Positions 7,941 through 18,388 are shown, numbered from the stretch's first letter. The stretch is 64,000 bases of DNA from Bacteroidota bacterium (GCA_023251805.1 JAHEYB010000006.1:1-64000); one strand, 5' to 3'. Program-made: numbers and translations. The notes: generated from the sequence alone by a model not told the origin.

Positions 7941-9074
7941 ATGAGTCTAAGCTACTGGGAACAAACTACTTATTTCAACGATATCGATGTCGCAATTATT
8001 GGTAGCGGAATTGTAGGATTGAACGCGGCATTAACTCTCAAAAAAAAGCATAGTAATTTAAAGATACTTGTACTCGAAAGAGGTATGTTGCCTAGCGGTG
8101 CAAGCTCTAAAAATGCAGGATTTGCTTGCTTTGGCAGTGCAAGTGAACTGCTTACCGATTTAAAAAACACATCAGAAAATGAAACCTTCTCACTGGTGGA
8201 AAAACGCTGGAAAGGTTTACTGCGACTGAGAAAAAATTTGGGAGACAAAACCATTGATTTTCACAATTGGGGTGGGTATGAGGTTTTTGACTCTAACAAA
8301 CAATATGATTTTTGCGAATCAAAAATTGCTTATTTGAATAAGCATACTTCTCCTATTATCGGTAAAAAAAATGTGTATCAAAATGCCGACAGCAAGATTA
8401 AATCGTTTGGTTTCAAGCAAGTAAAACACATGATAGTAAATACTGCCGAAGCCCAAATAGACACAGGAAAAATGATTAGCGCCCTCATTTCAAAAGTAAG
8501 AAAATTGGGCATTGAAGTCATAAATGGATTTGATGTAAAAAGTGTAGAAGATGATGGAAAAAGTGTGACAATTAGTGCTAGCGACCATTCTGTTTTAAAA
8601 TGCAAAAGAGTAATTATTGCGACAAATGGTTTTGCAAAGCAGCTTTTACCCGGGTATGCAGTTGAGCCTGCTCGAGCACAAGTTTTAATTACTCAACCCA
8701 TTAAAAACTTAAAACTAAAAGGCACGTTTCATTTCGATAATGGGTATTATTACTTTAGAAATATTAACAACAGGGTTTTATTTGGCGGAGGAAGAAATCT
8801 GGATTTAAAAACGGAAGAAACAACCGAATTTGGTTTAACACAATTGGTGCAAAATAAATTAGAAAGCTTATTGAGTACCATGATACTTCCAAACAGCAAG
8901 CACACGATTGATATGCGCTGGAGCGGAATAATGGGTGTTGGTCCACAAAAGAAAAGTATTGTAAGAGCAACGAGCAACAATGTTTTTTGTGCTGTTCGAC
9001 TAGGTGGAATGGGTGTTGCAATTGGTAGTTTGGTAGGCGAAGAAGTTGCACAAATGGTTTCCGAAAGTATGTAA
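7941..9074 (+). CDS. FAD-dependent oxidoreductase, DAO (D-amino-acid oxidase-like) family
   Basis: The protein has 377 residues. The N-terminal dinucleotide-binding motif is DVAIIGSGIVGLNAALTL, with GSGIVG at residues 21-26. It is followed by LERGMLPSGASSKNAG, typical of DAO-family flavoenzymes such as glycine or sarcosine oxidases and the YgaF/PuuB type. The C-terminal RLGGMGVAIGSLVGEEVA closes the FAD site. The substrate is probably an amine or amino acid but cannot be told. The gene stands alone between a minus-strand gene on each side. A weak -7-like TACTTTTA lies shortly upstream. Confidence 0.8.
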   Translation: MSLSYWEQTTYFNDIDVAIIGSGIVGLNAALTLKKKHSNLKILVLERGMLPSGASSKNAGFACFGSASELLTDLKNTSENETFSLVEKRWKGLLRLRKNLGDKTIDFHNWGGYEVFDSNKQYDFCESKIAYLNKHTSPIIGKKNVYQNADSKIKSFGFKQVKHMIVNTAEAQIDTGKMISALISKVRKLGIEVINGFDVKSVEDDGKSVTISASDHSVLKCKRVIIATNGFAKQLLPGYAVEPARAQVLITQPIKNLKLKGTFHFDNGYYYFRNINNRVLFGGGRNLDLKTEETTEFGLTQLVQNKLESLLSTMILPNSKHTIDMRWSGIMGVGPQKKSIVRATSNNVFCAVRLGGMGVAIGSLVGEEVAQMVSESM

Positions 9075-9143
9075 CACTTACAATTTTATTTTTACCATTA
9101 GAATGTCGTCAATACAGAGACTTCACTCTGCATTTCCGTTTGA

Positions 9144-12100
9144 CTATACCCTAATGCCAACTACTAAAATATCGTCAACTTGCTCCACGCTTCCTTTCCA
9201 CTGATTGATGGTTGTTTCAAGGATTTGTTTTTGTTCTTGCATGGAATGTTTTTGAATGTTTAAAAGTAATTCTTGAAAACGTTTCGTCATAAACTTCTTT
9301 CCTTTTTCTCCACCAAATTGATCCACAAATCCATCGGTAAACATATATATGGTGTCACCAGAAGATAAAGTATGTAAATTATTATGAAACACTTTTTTAT
9401 CCATATCGGATTGCATACCACCAATCGCAAATTTATTTGCTTGAATTTCTGTTATCACTCCATCACTAATAATGTACAACGAACGATGCCCACCCGCATA
9501 TTGCAAATCCTTTCCTTCAATTCGCACAATGGCAATGTCCATTCCATCATTTGTATCATTGTCTTGCTGATTTTGTTTTAAAGATAATCGAACACCATCA
9601 TTTAAATAATTCAAAATTTTTGCAGGCTCTAAAATCTTTTTCTCATATACAATTTCATTCAACAAAGAGTTTCCAATCATACTCATAAAAGCTCCGGGAA
9701 CACCATGTCCTGTGCAATCTACACAAGCTAAAATACTTTTATTTTCAACTTTTGCAAACCAATAAAAATCCCCGCTTACAATGTCTCTAGGTTTAAAAAA
9801 TACAAATGATTGTGGTAATGATTTTTGAATTTCAGTATCCAATGGCAAAATGGCTTTCTGAATCCGTTTTGCATAGTTGATACTATCGGTAATGTCTCTG
9901 TTTTTTTGTTCTACCAAAACATTTTTATGCTCAATTTCTTGATATGCTACTTGCAATTCATCTTTTTGTTTTTCAATTTTGGCAGTACGTTCAATTACTT
10001 TCCCTTCAAGAACTTTATTTTCTTTCGCTAATTTTTTTGTTTTCCAATTCGTATAGAAAAACGAAAGAGCAATCAAAAGAAAAATGCACAAGAAATAAAA
10101 CCATGTTCTTCTCCAAAAAGGTGGCTCAATCACAAAATCAAATTGTGTAAACGAACGTTGTTCCCAAAAACCATCGTTATTACATGCCATTACTTGGAAC
10201 GTATAATCACCCGGAGGCAAGCCTGAATAGGTTGCTTCGGCTTTATCGGTAGCCGGACTCCAATCCTTATCAGCGCCAATCAAACGATATTTGTAACGCA
10301 CCTTTTCAGGATTAGACGTATTGATTCCAATAAAACTAAAGGTTAAGTGATTGTTTGTGTAATCAAGTACCAACTGTTGAGGTAAGGCGGTTTTTTCATC
10401 CAGACTATCTGTAAATTTTTTCCAATCCGTTTTTTCAAAAAACAATTTTACATCAGTGATATATGTTTTTGGTGGATTTACATTAAGCTCATCGCATTCA
10501 GGATTGTATTTTGTCAGTCCTTTTTTTGTTCCAAACCACAAACAACCATCCGCATCACGAATAGCTGCGTTGTGTGTACATTCAATTCCTGTAAAACCTT
10601 CTTCTTTTGCGTAAAAACGAATATCGACCTTCTTTGTATTTTCATACGCCATCATATTTAACTTGTTCAATCCTTTACTGGTAGAAATGTAGAGATTTTC
10701 ATTTTGGTCGAATACCATCGCAGCAACAGCATCATCACTCAAGCCATCTTTACTGGAAATAGTTTTAAATGCCTTTCCATCAAACTCACAGATGCCACCA
10801 CCAAAAGTTCCAAGCCACATGTTGTTTCTACTCTGCACAATGCTAATTACATTGTTATTTGGCAAGCCTTGTTCTTTTTTGTACACTCTGAATTTTTTTC
10901 CATCAAAAATATTTAAACCACCATCCCAAGTACCAATGCACAATTCACCTGCATTGTTTGTAACAAGTGTATAGATATACGGACTACTTAATCCGTCTTC
11001 GGCAGAATAATTTTTAAAACTTGTACCATCAAAGCGAGTGAGTCCGCCAGACCAAGAAGCTGCCCATACGTTATTGTTTTCACATAAAATAGTCGTCACA
11101 GGAAATGAGGTAATGCCATCTTTTTTGGTAAACTTTTTTAGTTTCCCATCTTTGAAACTATACAACGCATTTGCATCGCCTAGCCACAAAACACCTTTAT
11201 TGTCCATTGCCATGGCTGATGCATGAAATTTTTCGAATTGTTTGTCGAGCAATTCAATTCCTTTTTCTTTTGAATATTTATAAATTCCGCTAGAGGAATT
11301 AATAACTATGTTGCCATCATTATCGCTAAGCAATTGATTAACGATGTCGGTTCCCAATCCATCTTTTTCCAGATAGTGGATAAATCGTTCCCCTTGAAAC
11401 ATCACTATTCCTAAGCCCCACGTGCTAGCCCACAAATTGCCTTCTTTATCTTGTGTAATGTTTAACACAATATCGCCAGGCAAACCCCTCTTAGAATTTA
11501 TTCTTGTATATATTTTTTTTTCTTTATTGTATTTCACAATGCCATTACTCGTTGTGGCAAACCACAAATTACCTTTGTGATCATCTATCATCATATAGAT
11601 TAAACCATTATCAAGGTATGGAGAAGAGCCGCTTGAAAAAATATATCCACCAGTGGCTTTGCGAACAGCTTTTGTCATTCCTTTGAAAGTAGAAATCCAC
11701 ACATTGCCTTCATCATCTTCATTGAAACACATCACAGTATGATGTGTCAATCCATCTTTTTCCGAATATTGTTTTACCTTCTTACCATCGAAACAATATG
11801 CTCCACCTTCCCAAACGGCCACCCATAAAATTCCTTTGCTATCTTCAAAAACAGACATAATTGGTACTTCCGGGAAACCATCTTTTTGAGTAAAATGTTT
11901 TACCTTTTTTCCATCGTAACTGTACAAACCGTTGTCGGATCCAAACCAAATGGTTCCCGATTTACTTTCAACAATTGTATAAATCTTCTCATTGATTTTT
12001 GTGCTAGTATCTTTTAATCTCGTAAATGTTTGGCCATCGTATTTACATACACCTGCCCCCATTGTTCCTAACCACAAATTACCATTACGATCTTCTATTA

Positions 12101-12359
12101 TCGGACGAATGATATTGTTTGGTAGTCCGTCTTTTTCGGTATAATTAATAAATGTTTTGCCATCAAACTTGCTGAGCCCGCCTCCGTAAGTAGAAAACCA
12201 CATATAGCCTTTTGAATCTTGCAAAATGGAAGACACTTGCGAATGCGCAAGTCCGTCTTGCACATTGTATTGACGGAAATTGTATTGTTGAGCCTTTAAG
12301 CTATGAAAAGCAAAAAGAACAAAAGTAAAAATGAAAAACGATTTTCTTAGCTGAATCAT
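9144..12359 (-). CDS. Hybrid sensor: two-component-type beta-propeller, Y_Y_Y domain, TM helix, SpoIIE/PP2C phosphatase
   Basis: The protein has 1071 residues. After the signal peptide (ending SLKAQ) about 14 propeller-type repeats of the form DxxGNLWxGTxGxGxxKYDG run to about residue 640. A Y_Y_Y beta domain (YRLIGADKDW, YSGLPPGDYTFQVMA) precedes one transmembrane helix at about 752-772. A coiled coil (about 775-825) leads to a SpoIIE/PP2C catalytic domain at 850-1071. Metal-binding motifs are present: SGDFYWF, DCTGHGVPGAFMS, MFTDG and DDI. The domain would dephosphorylate a partner such as an anti-sigma antagonist in response to a periplasmic or surface signal. No such partner is encoded nearby. 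The domain calls are firm. The signal is unknown. Confidence 0.88.
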   Translation of the reverse strand: MIQLRKSFFIFTFVLFAFHSLKAQQYNFRQYNVQDGLAHSQVSSILQDSKGYMWFSTYGGGLSKFDGKTFINYTEKDGLPNNIIRPIIEDRNGNLWLGTMGAGVCKYDGQTFTRLKDTSTKINEKIYTIVESKSGTIWFGSDNGLYSYDGKKVKHFTQKDGFPEVPIMSVFEDSKGILWVAVWEGGAYCFDGKKVKQYSEKDGLTHHTVMCFNEDDEGNVWISTFKGMTKAVRKATGGYIFSSGSSPYLDNGLIYMMIDDHKGNLWFATTSNGIVKYNKEKKIYTRINSKRGLPGDIVLNITQDKEGNLWASTWGLGIVMFQGERFIHYLEKDGLGTDIVNQLLSDNDGNIVINSSSGIYKYSKEKGIELLDKQFEKFHASAMAMDNKGVLWLGDANALYSFKDGKLKKFTKKDGITSFPVTTILCENNNVWAASWSGGLTRFDGTSFKNYSAEDGLSSPYIYTLVTNNAGELCIGTWDGGLNIFDGKKFRVYKKEQGLPNNNVISIVQSRNNMWLGTFGGGICEFDGKAFKTISSKDGLSDDAVAAMVFDQNENLYISTSKGLNKLNMMAYENTKKVDIRFYAKEEGFTGIECTHNAAIRDADGCLWFGTKKGLTKYNPECDELNVNPPKTYITDVKLFFEKTDWKKFTDSLDEKTALPQQLVLDYTNNHLTFSFIGINTSNPEKVRYKYRLIGADKDWSPATDKAEATYSGLPPGDYTFQVMACNNDGFWEQRSFTQFDFVIEPPFWRRTWFYFLCIFLLIALSFFYTNWKTKKLAKENKVLEGKVIERTAKIEKQKDELQVAYQEIEHKNVLVEQKNRDITDSINYAKRIQKAILPLDTEIQKSLPQSFVFFKPRDIVSGDFYWFAKVENKSILACVDCTGHGVPGAFMSMIGNSLLNEIVYEKKILEPAKILNYLNDGVRLSLKQNQQDNDTNDGMDIAIVRIEGKDLQYAGGHRSLYIISDGVITEIQANKFAIGGMQSDMDKKVFHNNLHTLSSGDTIYMFTDGFVDQFGGEKGKKFMTKRFQELLLNIQKHSMQEQKQILETTINQWKGSVEQVDDILVVGIRV

Positions 12360-12410
12360 CTTATGTAAAAATAGAAAAAATGCCTTAATAAAAGGGCTTA
12401 TTCAAAAGTA

Positions 12411-12439
12411 TTGATTATCAAATTTTTATTGTAAATTTG
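12411..12439 (+). promoter_or_regulatory. Bacteroidota-type promoter of the type B T9SS cargo gene
   Basis: TTG at 12411-12413, an 18-nt spacer and TAAATTTG at 12432-12439 match the -33/-7 consensus TTG-N17-23-TAnnTTTG. The start codon is 20 nt further on. Confidence 0.65.
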
Positions 12440-12458
12440 GTCTACCGAAAACGGCAAA

Positions 12459-14834
12459 ATGAAACACTTTGTCAAAATACATTTCATTCTTCTACTACTC
12501 TGCTTTTTCTCTATAAAAAATGGAATAGCACAAACATTCCTCAATGGCGACTTTGAAATAAACACTGCAGGTACCGACCAAATTAATTTGGGCAATGCAG
12601 CGTTCAACGGATTTATGTCGAACACCATTGCATTTGGCTCTTTTGGAGATATGGACATTATTTCTTCTGCGACTTATTGTGGTTTAGCACAAAATGGTTT
12701 GTGGTATGTAGCATTTACAGGTTCGGGTACTGATGCAATTACAATGCAACTATCCGCAGCACTAACTGCAGGAACAACTTATACTATTTCTTATTGGGAC
12801 AAAGGTTGTTGGGGAACTTATGCAACCAGCTCTCCGGCTGTTGAAATTGGAGTTTCTACTGTAGCAGGAGCTTTTGGAACACCAGTATATGTTGCGCCCC
12901 TTCCTACAAATGGTGTTTGGGTAAACCGAACGTTTTCGTTTGTTGCGCCTGTAAGTGGTGCATTTATTACGGTTCAACTTCCTGCAGGAGGATTAGGTGA
13001 TTGGACCCAAGTAGATAATTTTACTTTTATTATCACCACTCCTACACCACCGGTTACTAATTTTTCGGTATCAAACAATACCATATGTGCGGGCACATGT
13101 GTAGCGTTTACCGATTTAAGTACAAACACTCCAACTAGCTGGACATGGACCTTTGCGGGAGGAACACCAAGCACATCCACTGTTCAGAATCCTAGTTCTA
13201 TTTGTTATGCAACTGCTGGAACCTATGCTGTAACGCTTAGTTCAAGCAATGCTTCAGGAGCAGATACACTTTTACAAACGAGTTACATTACCGTAAATCC
13301 GATTGATGTTGCTACGTTTAATTATAGTACTTCATCTTATTGCCAGAGTGGAGCAAACCCAAGTCCAACAATTACAGGAACTGCAGGCGGAACATTCACA
13401 TCAACGGCAGGTTTATCAATTACGGGTTCCACCGGAACAATTAATTTAGCGGCAAGTACTCCCGGAACCTATACTGTTACTTATACAACTGCAGGCGCTT
13501 GTCCAGCAACAGCCACTGCATCCGTGACAATTACAACCATTGCTGATGCAACATTTAATTATGCAGGACCTTATTGTCAAAATGCGACAGACCCTTCTCC
13601 AACATTAGGAGCAGGAGCTTCATTAGGAACATTTACTTCCACCGCAGGCTTAATAATTAATGCCGCTACGGGAGTTGTTGATTTGAGTGCAAGTACTCCG
13701 GGAACGTATACGGTTACTAATTCTGTTGCCGCTTCTGGAACTTGTCCTGCTGCAACTGCCACTGCTACTATTACAATCAATTCAATTCCTGTTCCTGTTA
13801 TTACCGGAACAACAACTATTTGTTCGGGCGCTACAACTGTTTTAACAGCAAGTGGTGGAAGTACTTATGCTTGGAGTACAGGTGCAGTAGTAGCATCGGT
13901 GAGTGTGAGTCCTGGCACATCTACCACATACACTGTTACAGCAAGCAATGGCGGATGTACTGCCACAGCAACACAATTGGTAACAGTTAATCCTCCTTCA
14001 ACAAGTTCAATGAGCGCAATAATTTGTCAGGGTAGCACATATGCACTTCCATCTGGAACAAGCGTTTCGTCTGCAGGAGTTTATAATGATACTTTAAGCA
14101 CAATTTCAGGATGTGATAGTATTATAACTGTAACATTAAGTGTAACTCCTCCACCTGTAGGAACGATTAATGCAACTATTTGTGCCGGACAAAGCTATAC
14201 GCTTCCTTCCGGAGCGACTGCTGCAAATCCAGGGACATACAGCGATACAGTTAGTACTTCCGGTGGGTGCGACAGCATTGTTACGGTTAACTTAACTGTA
14301 AATACTGCATTTGTTTTTGCAGGATTAGATACAGTGATAGATTATGGCAGCAGCACCGTGCTTACAGCATCAGGTGGTATTACTTATTCGTGGTCGCCTT
14401 CAAGTGGATTGAGCAGCACAAGCACTGCAAGCACAACCGCTTCACCAACCCAAACAACATCCTACACCGTTACAGCAACCAACGCGAATGGATGCTCGGC
14501 TTCCGATGTTGTGATTGTAGTTGTTGATTTACCTCCTTGTGCAGGTTCATCGGTTGATTTAAAAACACTTATTCCAAATGCATTTTCTCCAAACGATGAT
14601 GGATTGAACGATGAATTGTGTATTCCTCAAAATCCTTGTATTGTTAAATTAACGATTTCTATTTACGATCGTTGGGGAGAAAAAGTATATGAAGGCGCTT
14701 CATTGGATGCTTGTTGGAATGGAACATACAGAGGCAAAAAATTGGATTCTGCAGTTTTTGCTTATCAGTTTGAAGTAGTATTTGTTGATGGAACAAAAGG
14801 AAGTGGAAAAGGTAATATTTCATTGATTAAATAA
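12459..14834 (+). CDS. T9SS type B cargo: secreted adhesin-like protein with PKD domain and gliding-motility C-terminal domain
   Basis: The protein has 791 residues with a signal peptide ending KNGIAQ. An N-terminal jelly-roll-like region is followed by a PKD domain (about 200-285, VAFTDLSTNTPTSWTWTFAG). Then come two related Ser/Thr-rich modules (FNYSTSSYC...GGTFTSTAGL and FNYAGPYC...GTFTSTAGL) and Ig-like modules containing paired SxICxGxxYxLPSG motifs. The last about 85 residues (IPNAFSPNDDGLND, IYDRWGEKVYEG, WNGTYRGK, VFAYQFEV) are the type B sorting domain that routes proteins through the type IX system. Its stop overlaps the start of the PorP/SprF-like gene by one base (TAATG), the usual arrangement for type B cargo and its partner. 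Confidence 0.88.
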   Translation: MKHFVKIHFILLLLCFFSIKNGIAQTFLNGDFEINTAGTDQINLGNAAFNGFMSNTIAFGSFGDMDIISSATYCGLAQNGLWYVAFTGSGTDAITMQLSAALTAGTTYTISYWDKGCWGTYATSSPAVEIGVSTVAGAFGTPVYVAPLPTNGVWVNRTFSFVAPVSGAFITVQLPAGGLGDWTQVDNFTFIITTPTPPVTNFSVSNNTICAGTCVAFTDLSTNTPTSWTWTFAGGTPSTSTVQNPSSICYATAGTYAVTLSSSNASGADTLLQTSYITVNPIDVATFNYSTSSYCQSGANPSPTITGTAGGTFTSTAGLSITGSTGTINLAASTPGTYTVTYTTAGACPATATASVTITTIADATFNYAGPYCQNATDPSPTLGAGASLGTFTSTAGLIINAATGVVDLSASTPGTYTVTNSVAASGTCPAATATATITINSIPVPVITGTTTICSGATTVLTASGGSTYAWSTGAVVASVSVSPGTSTTYTVTASNGGCTATATQLVTVNPPSTSSMSAIICQGSTYALPSGTSVSSAGVYNDTLSTISGCDSIITVTLSVTPPPVGTINATICAGQSYTLPSGATAANPGTYSDTVSTSGGCDSIVTVNLTVNTAFVFAGLDTVIDYGSSTVLTASGGITYSWSPSSGLSSTSTASTTASPTQTTSYTVTATNANGCSASDVVIVVVDLPPCAGSSVDLKTLIPNAFSPNDDGLNDELCIPQNPCIVKLTISIYDRWGEKVYEGASLDACWNGTYRGKKLDSAVFAYQFEVVFVDGTKGSGKGNISLIK

Positions 14835-15922
14835 TGAGAGAAAAAAATTATATAGCTATTCTTGTTTTCACAACCATGCTTTTCATTTCTGCAAAAGCAC
14901 AGGATAGCCATTTTTCACAGTACGATCATTCCCCCTTGAATATCAATCCCGCTTTAACAGCAGTGGATAAAAATTTGCATGTTGTGTTACATCACAAAGA
15001 CCAATGGAAATCGTTGAACGGATACCGTACTGATGAACTTTCATTTGAAATGCGATTTGATCCTACCAGTTGGATAAAAATTAAAAATCGAACTGCTTTA
15101 TACAAAAAGAAGAAGCAAAAAGGGTTTGCATTAGGAATAAGTTTACTTGGCGATAAAGCAGGTGACGGCAATATGCAAAAATTATGCGCAACATTTTCAT
15201 TGGCTTATCACATGATGCTGGATCCTAACAACAGGATTTCTGCCGGATTTTTAACCTCTGCAAAACAAAGAAGCATAAGCCCCAATAATCTTAGATATAA
15301 TAGTCAGTATAACTATCTTGGAGCTTATGACCCTACTATGCAATCCGGAGAGATATACAAATCAAATAGTCTTTCCTACAGCGATTATTCTGCAGGTGTT
15401 TGTTATAGTTTTGGTGAAGAAAATAAATATATGGAATCGAACGACAACAAATCATTTAAACTTGGAGTTGCATTCGACCATTTATCTCGCCCTGAGCAAG
15501 CTTACATTACTGATATTCATTCGAAAAGTTATATGAAGTATACCTTGCATGCACAAACCTTGCTTGGAATAAAAAATTCTTCTATCAGTGTGGGAGCCTC
15601 TGCCATTTCAATGATTCAGGGACCGCAAAATGAAATTACAATGGGAATGCTTTTGAAATACAGAATGAAAGAAGAATCAAAATACACCGGCATTAAAAAA
15701 GGAATGGCTATTTCTCTTGGTTGTTCTTACCGATTCAGAGATGCATTAATTCCATACATGCAATTTGAACTAGCTCGATATGCTATTGGAATTAGTTATG
15801 ATGTAAATCTTTCAGGATTACAAAAAGCAACAACAGGAAGAGGTGGTTTGGAAGTGACTTTACGATTCTTTAATCCTGTCCCTTTCTTATTCCAGAAGAA
15901 AGTGAAAGCTAGTTTTAGCTAA
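14834..15922 (+). CDS. PorP/SprF family type IX secretion membrane protein
   Basis: The protein has 362 residues with a signal peptide ending SAKAQ. It is followed by the family signature DSHFSQYDHSPLNINPALTA and then repeated barrel strands to the end. Members of this family form outer-membrane barrels that anchor or help export the adjacent type B cargo. SprF does so for SprB. Translation is coupled to the cargo gene through a TAATG overlap. A strong bidirectional terminator follows directly. It is probably a dedicated partner of the upstream protein, not the core PorP component. Confidence 0.88.
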   Translation: MREKNYIAILVFTTMLFISAKAQDSHFSQYDHSPLNINPALTAVDKNLHVVLHHKDQWKSLNGYRTDELSFEMRFDPTSWIKIKNRTALYKKKKQKGFALGISLLGDKAGDGNMQKLCATFSLAYHMMLDPNNRISAGFLTSAKQRSISPNNLRYNSQYNYLGAYDPTMQSGEIYKSNSLSYSDYSAGVCYSFGEENKYMESNDNKSFKLGVAFDHLSRPEQAYITDIHSKSYMKYTLHAQTLLGIKNSSISVGASAISMIQGPQNEITMGMLLKYRMKEESKYTGIKKGMAISLGCSYRFRDALIPYMQFELARYAIGISYDVNLSGLQKATTGRGGLEVTLRFFNPVPFLFQKKVKASFS

Positions 15923-15930
15923 TAAAAAAA

Positions 15931-15958
15931 GAGGCATGTAAACCACATGCCTCTTTTT
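15931..15958. terminator. Bidirectional rho-independent terminator
   Basis: A nine-base perfect stem (gaggcatgt / acatgcctc, 15931-15939 with 15945-15953) and a five-base loop are flanked by A and T runs. It serves the converging genes on both sides. Confidence 0.88.
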
Positions 15959-15976
15959 AATTTTACACTGCTAAAA

Positions 15977-18388
15977 TTACTTTTTTACAATTCGTTTGTT
16001 TATGGTTGACGTTTCAGACACCAATCGAATAAAATAAACTCCATTCGAATAGTCTGACATATCAAGAACAAACACTTTTTTATCAGAAGTAGTTTTAAAA
16101 ATTTCTCTTCCTGTTACATCTGTTAAAATCAATTCGTAATTTTTATTATTGTTGCTTATTTCTATGTTTAATATATCACTCGTTGGATTTGGATACATCT
16201 TACCTAACATCTCAGTAGAAGTATTTATTCCCGTTGCCGCGCAATTTTCAACAACAAGGTTTTGAGCAATCATAGATTGACAAGAATTGATATCGGTGTA
16301 GGTATACGTAATTGAAAAAGTTCCTATTCCAGAAGTAGCAGGATTAAAATTACCGGCACTCACTCCTGTTCCTGAATATGTTCCGCCTGTTGGCATTCCA
16401 CCCGACAAAGCAAAAGAAGGGTCATTATCACAAACTGTATCAGTAGCTAAATTAAAAGACACAGCAGGAAGAGGGTTGGTAGTAACACTAACCATATCTG
16501 TATTGGTACAACTATTTGCAGCCGTTCCAGTAACAGTATAAACAGTAGTTCCAATAGGCGAAGCAAAAGCAACTCCATTAGTAACTCCACCGTTCCAAAC
16601 ATAACTTACTGCACCTGCACCATTTAAAGTAGCCATGTTGCCAAAACAAACCGACTGATCTAAACCAGCATTCACGGTTGGAGAAGGAATAAAAGTGATA
16701 GTGATTTGTGCTGTTGTTACCGGACAAACACCTGTTCCCGTAGGAGTCAAAGTAAGAATAACACTTGATGCTGCTATATCCGCAGCAGAAGGTGCATAAG
16801 TAGTATTTAAATTCATAGGGTTTGCAAATGTTCCCGTTCCACTGGTTGTCCAGTTTCCTCCCGTTGCTCCCGTAACACTTCCAGAAACTACAACTGCCGG
16901 AACCGCTGAACAAACAGTTTGATTTGTTCCTGCGTTTGCTGTAGATGCTGCTGTTACTGTAATGTTTAAATTGAAAGTCATTGGAGGACAACCATCACCA
17001 TATGTTTTTATAACGGTAATTGTTCCATTTGTAGCAATATTGTTAATTGTCACCATTTGTGAAGTACTACTTCCGCTAATGATTCCTGTGGTTGTTGACC
17101 AGCTATAAGCAGAAGCAAATTCATTATTGATAGAAAACTGAACACCGCTAGAGTTTGCACAAACAGAAGTAGGTCCCATGATAGTTGCCACTTCATTACA
17201 ATAATGAAATTTAACATCATCAATCAATAAAGTGCTATTGTTAACAGCTGTCATCCATCTTCCTGATTCAAATGAAATAAAAGCACTATCAGGTGTTGGT
17301 CCAGGTGTTGGTATATTCATTGATTTAAATGTCCAAGTAGCAGATGGTAGCAGCGCCATCCAATTGCCAGTAACACCAATTCCTCCTGCTAATAAATTTA
17401 CGTATGCCGAAGCTGTATCCACTCCTGGAGTAGAATACTTATAATAAAAACCAAAACCTTTAGGAGTAGATGGAATACTCATTCCAGGTCGCATTAAACA
17501 AGGGCCACCACCTGGAGGGCAATCCCATGAACCCATTTGAGCTCGACCTATTCTGCTGTCGGAGCCTGAAATAATATTTTTTAAGAGCAAAGAATAATTT
17601 CCTGCATAAGCATCCATGGATTTAGCAAAAGTAATTTTCTCGGGCACATCAACTTCTACAGTCCAGTCCAAAGGAATTTCAACAGCAGGAATATCTTGCC
17701 ATACATCTAAATTTCCACCAAGAAAAACATCGGTGGTTCCTGTCCAAGCAAAATTATCTACTTCCAAAAAATCTCCCGGAGTACCTAAATTTGTCATTAT
17801 TTGATCTGAGCAAGTAACAAATATGATACAAGAATCTGGGTTCATAGTAAGAGCAGGAGAAAATGTATAGTTCATCAAAGTAAATGTACTCTGACTACCA
17901 CTAATAGGATAAATATATGCACCAGGATAAATTCCGTTTCCGGCTCCTGAAGCAACCCCTGCAGTAGTTGGCAAAAAAGCAATAAAACCTGCAGTGGATG
18001 CATTCACATTGTAGCGAACATTCACATTACAGCCTGTTAATGGTTGAACAGCAGGAAGTGGAACACCGTCTGACATTGCCCCACCATTCACATTTCCCCA
18101 TGAGCAATAGCCATTCAAAGTATCTCCAAATGGAGAAAGAATATTTTCAACACGTACTGCACTTCCAGAAACACCGGGAACTTCTGTGGCATTCAGAAGC
18201 CCATATTGATAAAATGTTTCAAAATTAGAACTTGAAAACAATGGAGTAGGCAAAACAACTGGATGCTGAAAAGTAGGGGCTATTGTCCAATTTTCAAAAC
18301 TATTGTTTGGTACCACTTGTGCTTTGATGCTATTTACGCTTGTAAGAATAGATACAGCCATAAATGCATTGAGTAGATTTTTTTTCAT
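15977..18388 (-). CDS. T9SS type A sorting-domain protein, large secreted surface protein
   Basis: The protein has 803 residues with a signal peptide ending NSIKAQ. Two jelly-roll-like segments (about 30-225 and 235-390, the latter with LIDDVKFHYC) resemble carbohydrate-binding modules. They are followed by Ig/PKD-like repeats rich in Thr and Gly (residues 400-710). The last about 75 residues contain MYPNPTSDILNIEI, LTDVTGREIF and SNGVYFIRLV and end in KRIVKK. That is the type A C-terminal sorting domain removed during export and replaced by a lipid anchor. No catalytic motif is seen, so adhesion or ligand binding is the likeliest role. Confidence 0.85.
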   Translation of the reverse strand: MKKNLLNAFMAVSILTSVNSIKAQVVPNNSFENWTIAPTFQHPVVLPTPLFSSSNFETFYQYGLLNATEVPGVSGSAVRVENILSPFGDTLNGYCSWGNVNGGAMSDGVPLPAVQPLTGCNVNVRYNVNASTAGFIAFLPTTAGVASGAGNGIYPGAYIYPISGSQSTFTLMNYTFSPALTMNPDSCIIFVTCSDQIMTNLGTPGDFLEVDNFAWTGTTDVFLGGNLDVWQDIPAVEIPLDWTVEVDVPEKITFAKSMDAYAGNYSLLLKNIISGSDSRIGRAQMGSWDCPPGGGPCLMRPGMSIPSTPKGFGFYYKYSTPGVDTASAYVNLLAGGIGVTGNWMALLPSATWTFKSMNIPTPGPTPDSAFISFESGRWMTAVNNSTLLIDDVKFHYCNEVATIMGPTSVCANSSGVQFSINNEFASAYSWSTTTGIISGSSTSQMVTINNIATNGTITVIKTYGDGCPPMTFNLNITVTAASTANAGTNQTVCSAVPAVVVSGSVTGATGGNWTTSGTGTFANPMNLNTTYAPSAADIAASSVILTLTPTGTGVCPVTTAQITITFIPSPTVNAGLDQSVCFGNMATLNGAGAVSYVWNGGVTNGVAFASPIGTTVYTVTGTAANSCTNTDMVSVTTNPLPAVSFNLATDTVCDNDPSFALSGGMPTGGTYSGTGVSAGNFNPATSGIGTFSITYTYTDINSCQSMIAQNLVVENCAATGINTSTEMLGKMYPNPTSDILNIEISNNNKNYELILTDVTGREIFKTTSDKKVFVLDMSDYSNGVYFIRLVSETSTINKRIVKK

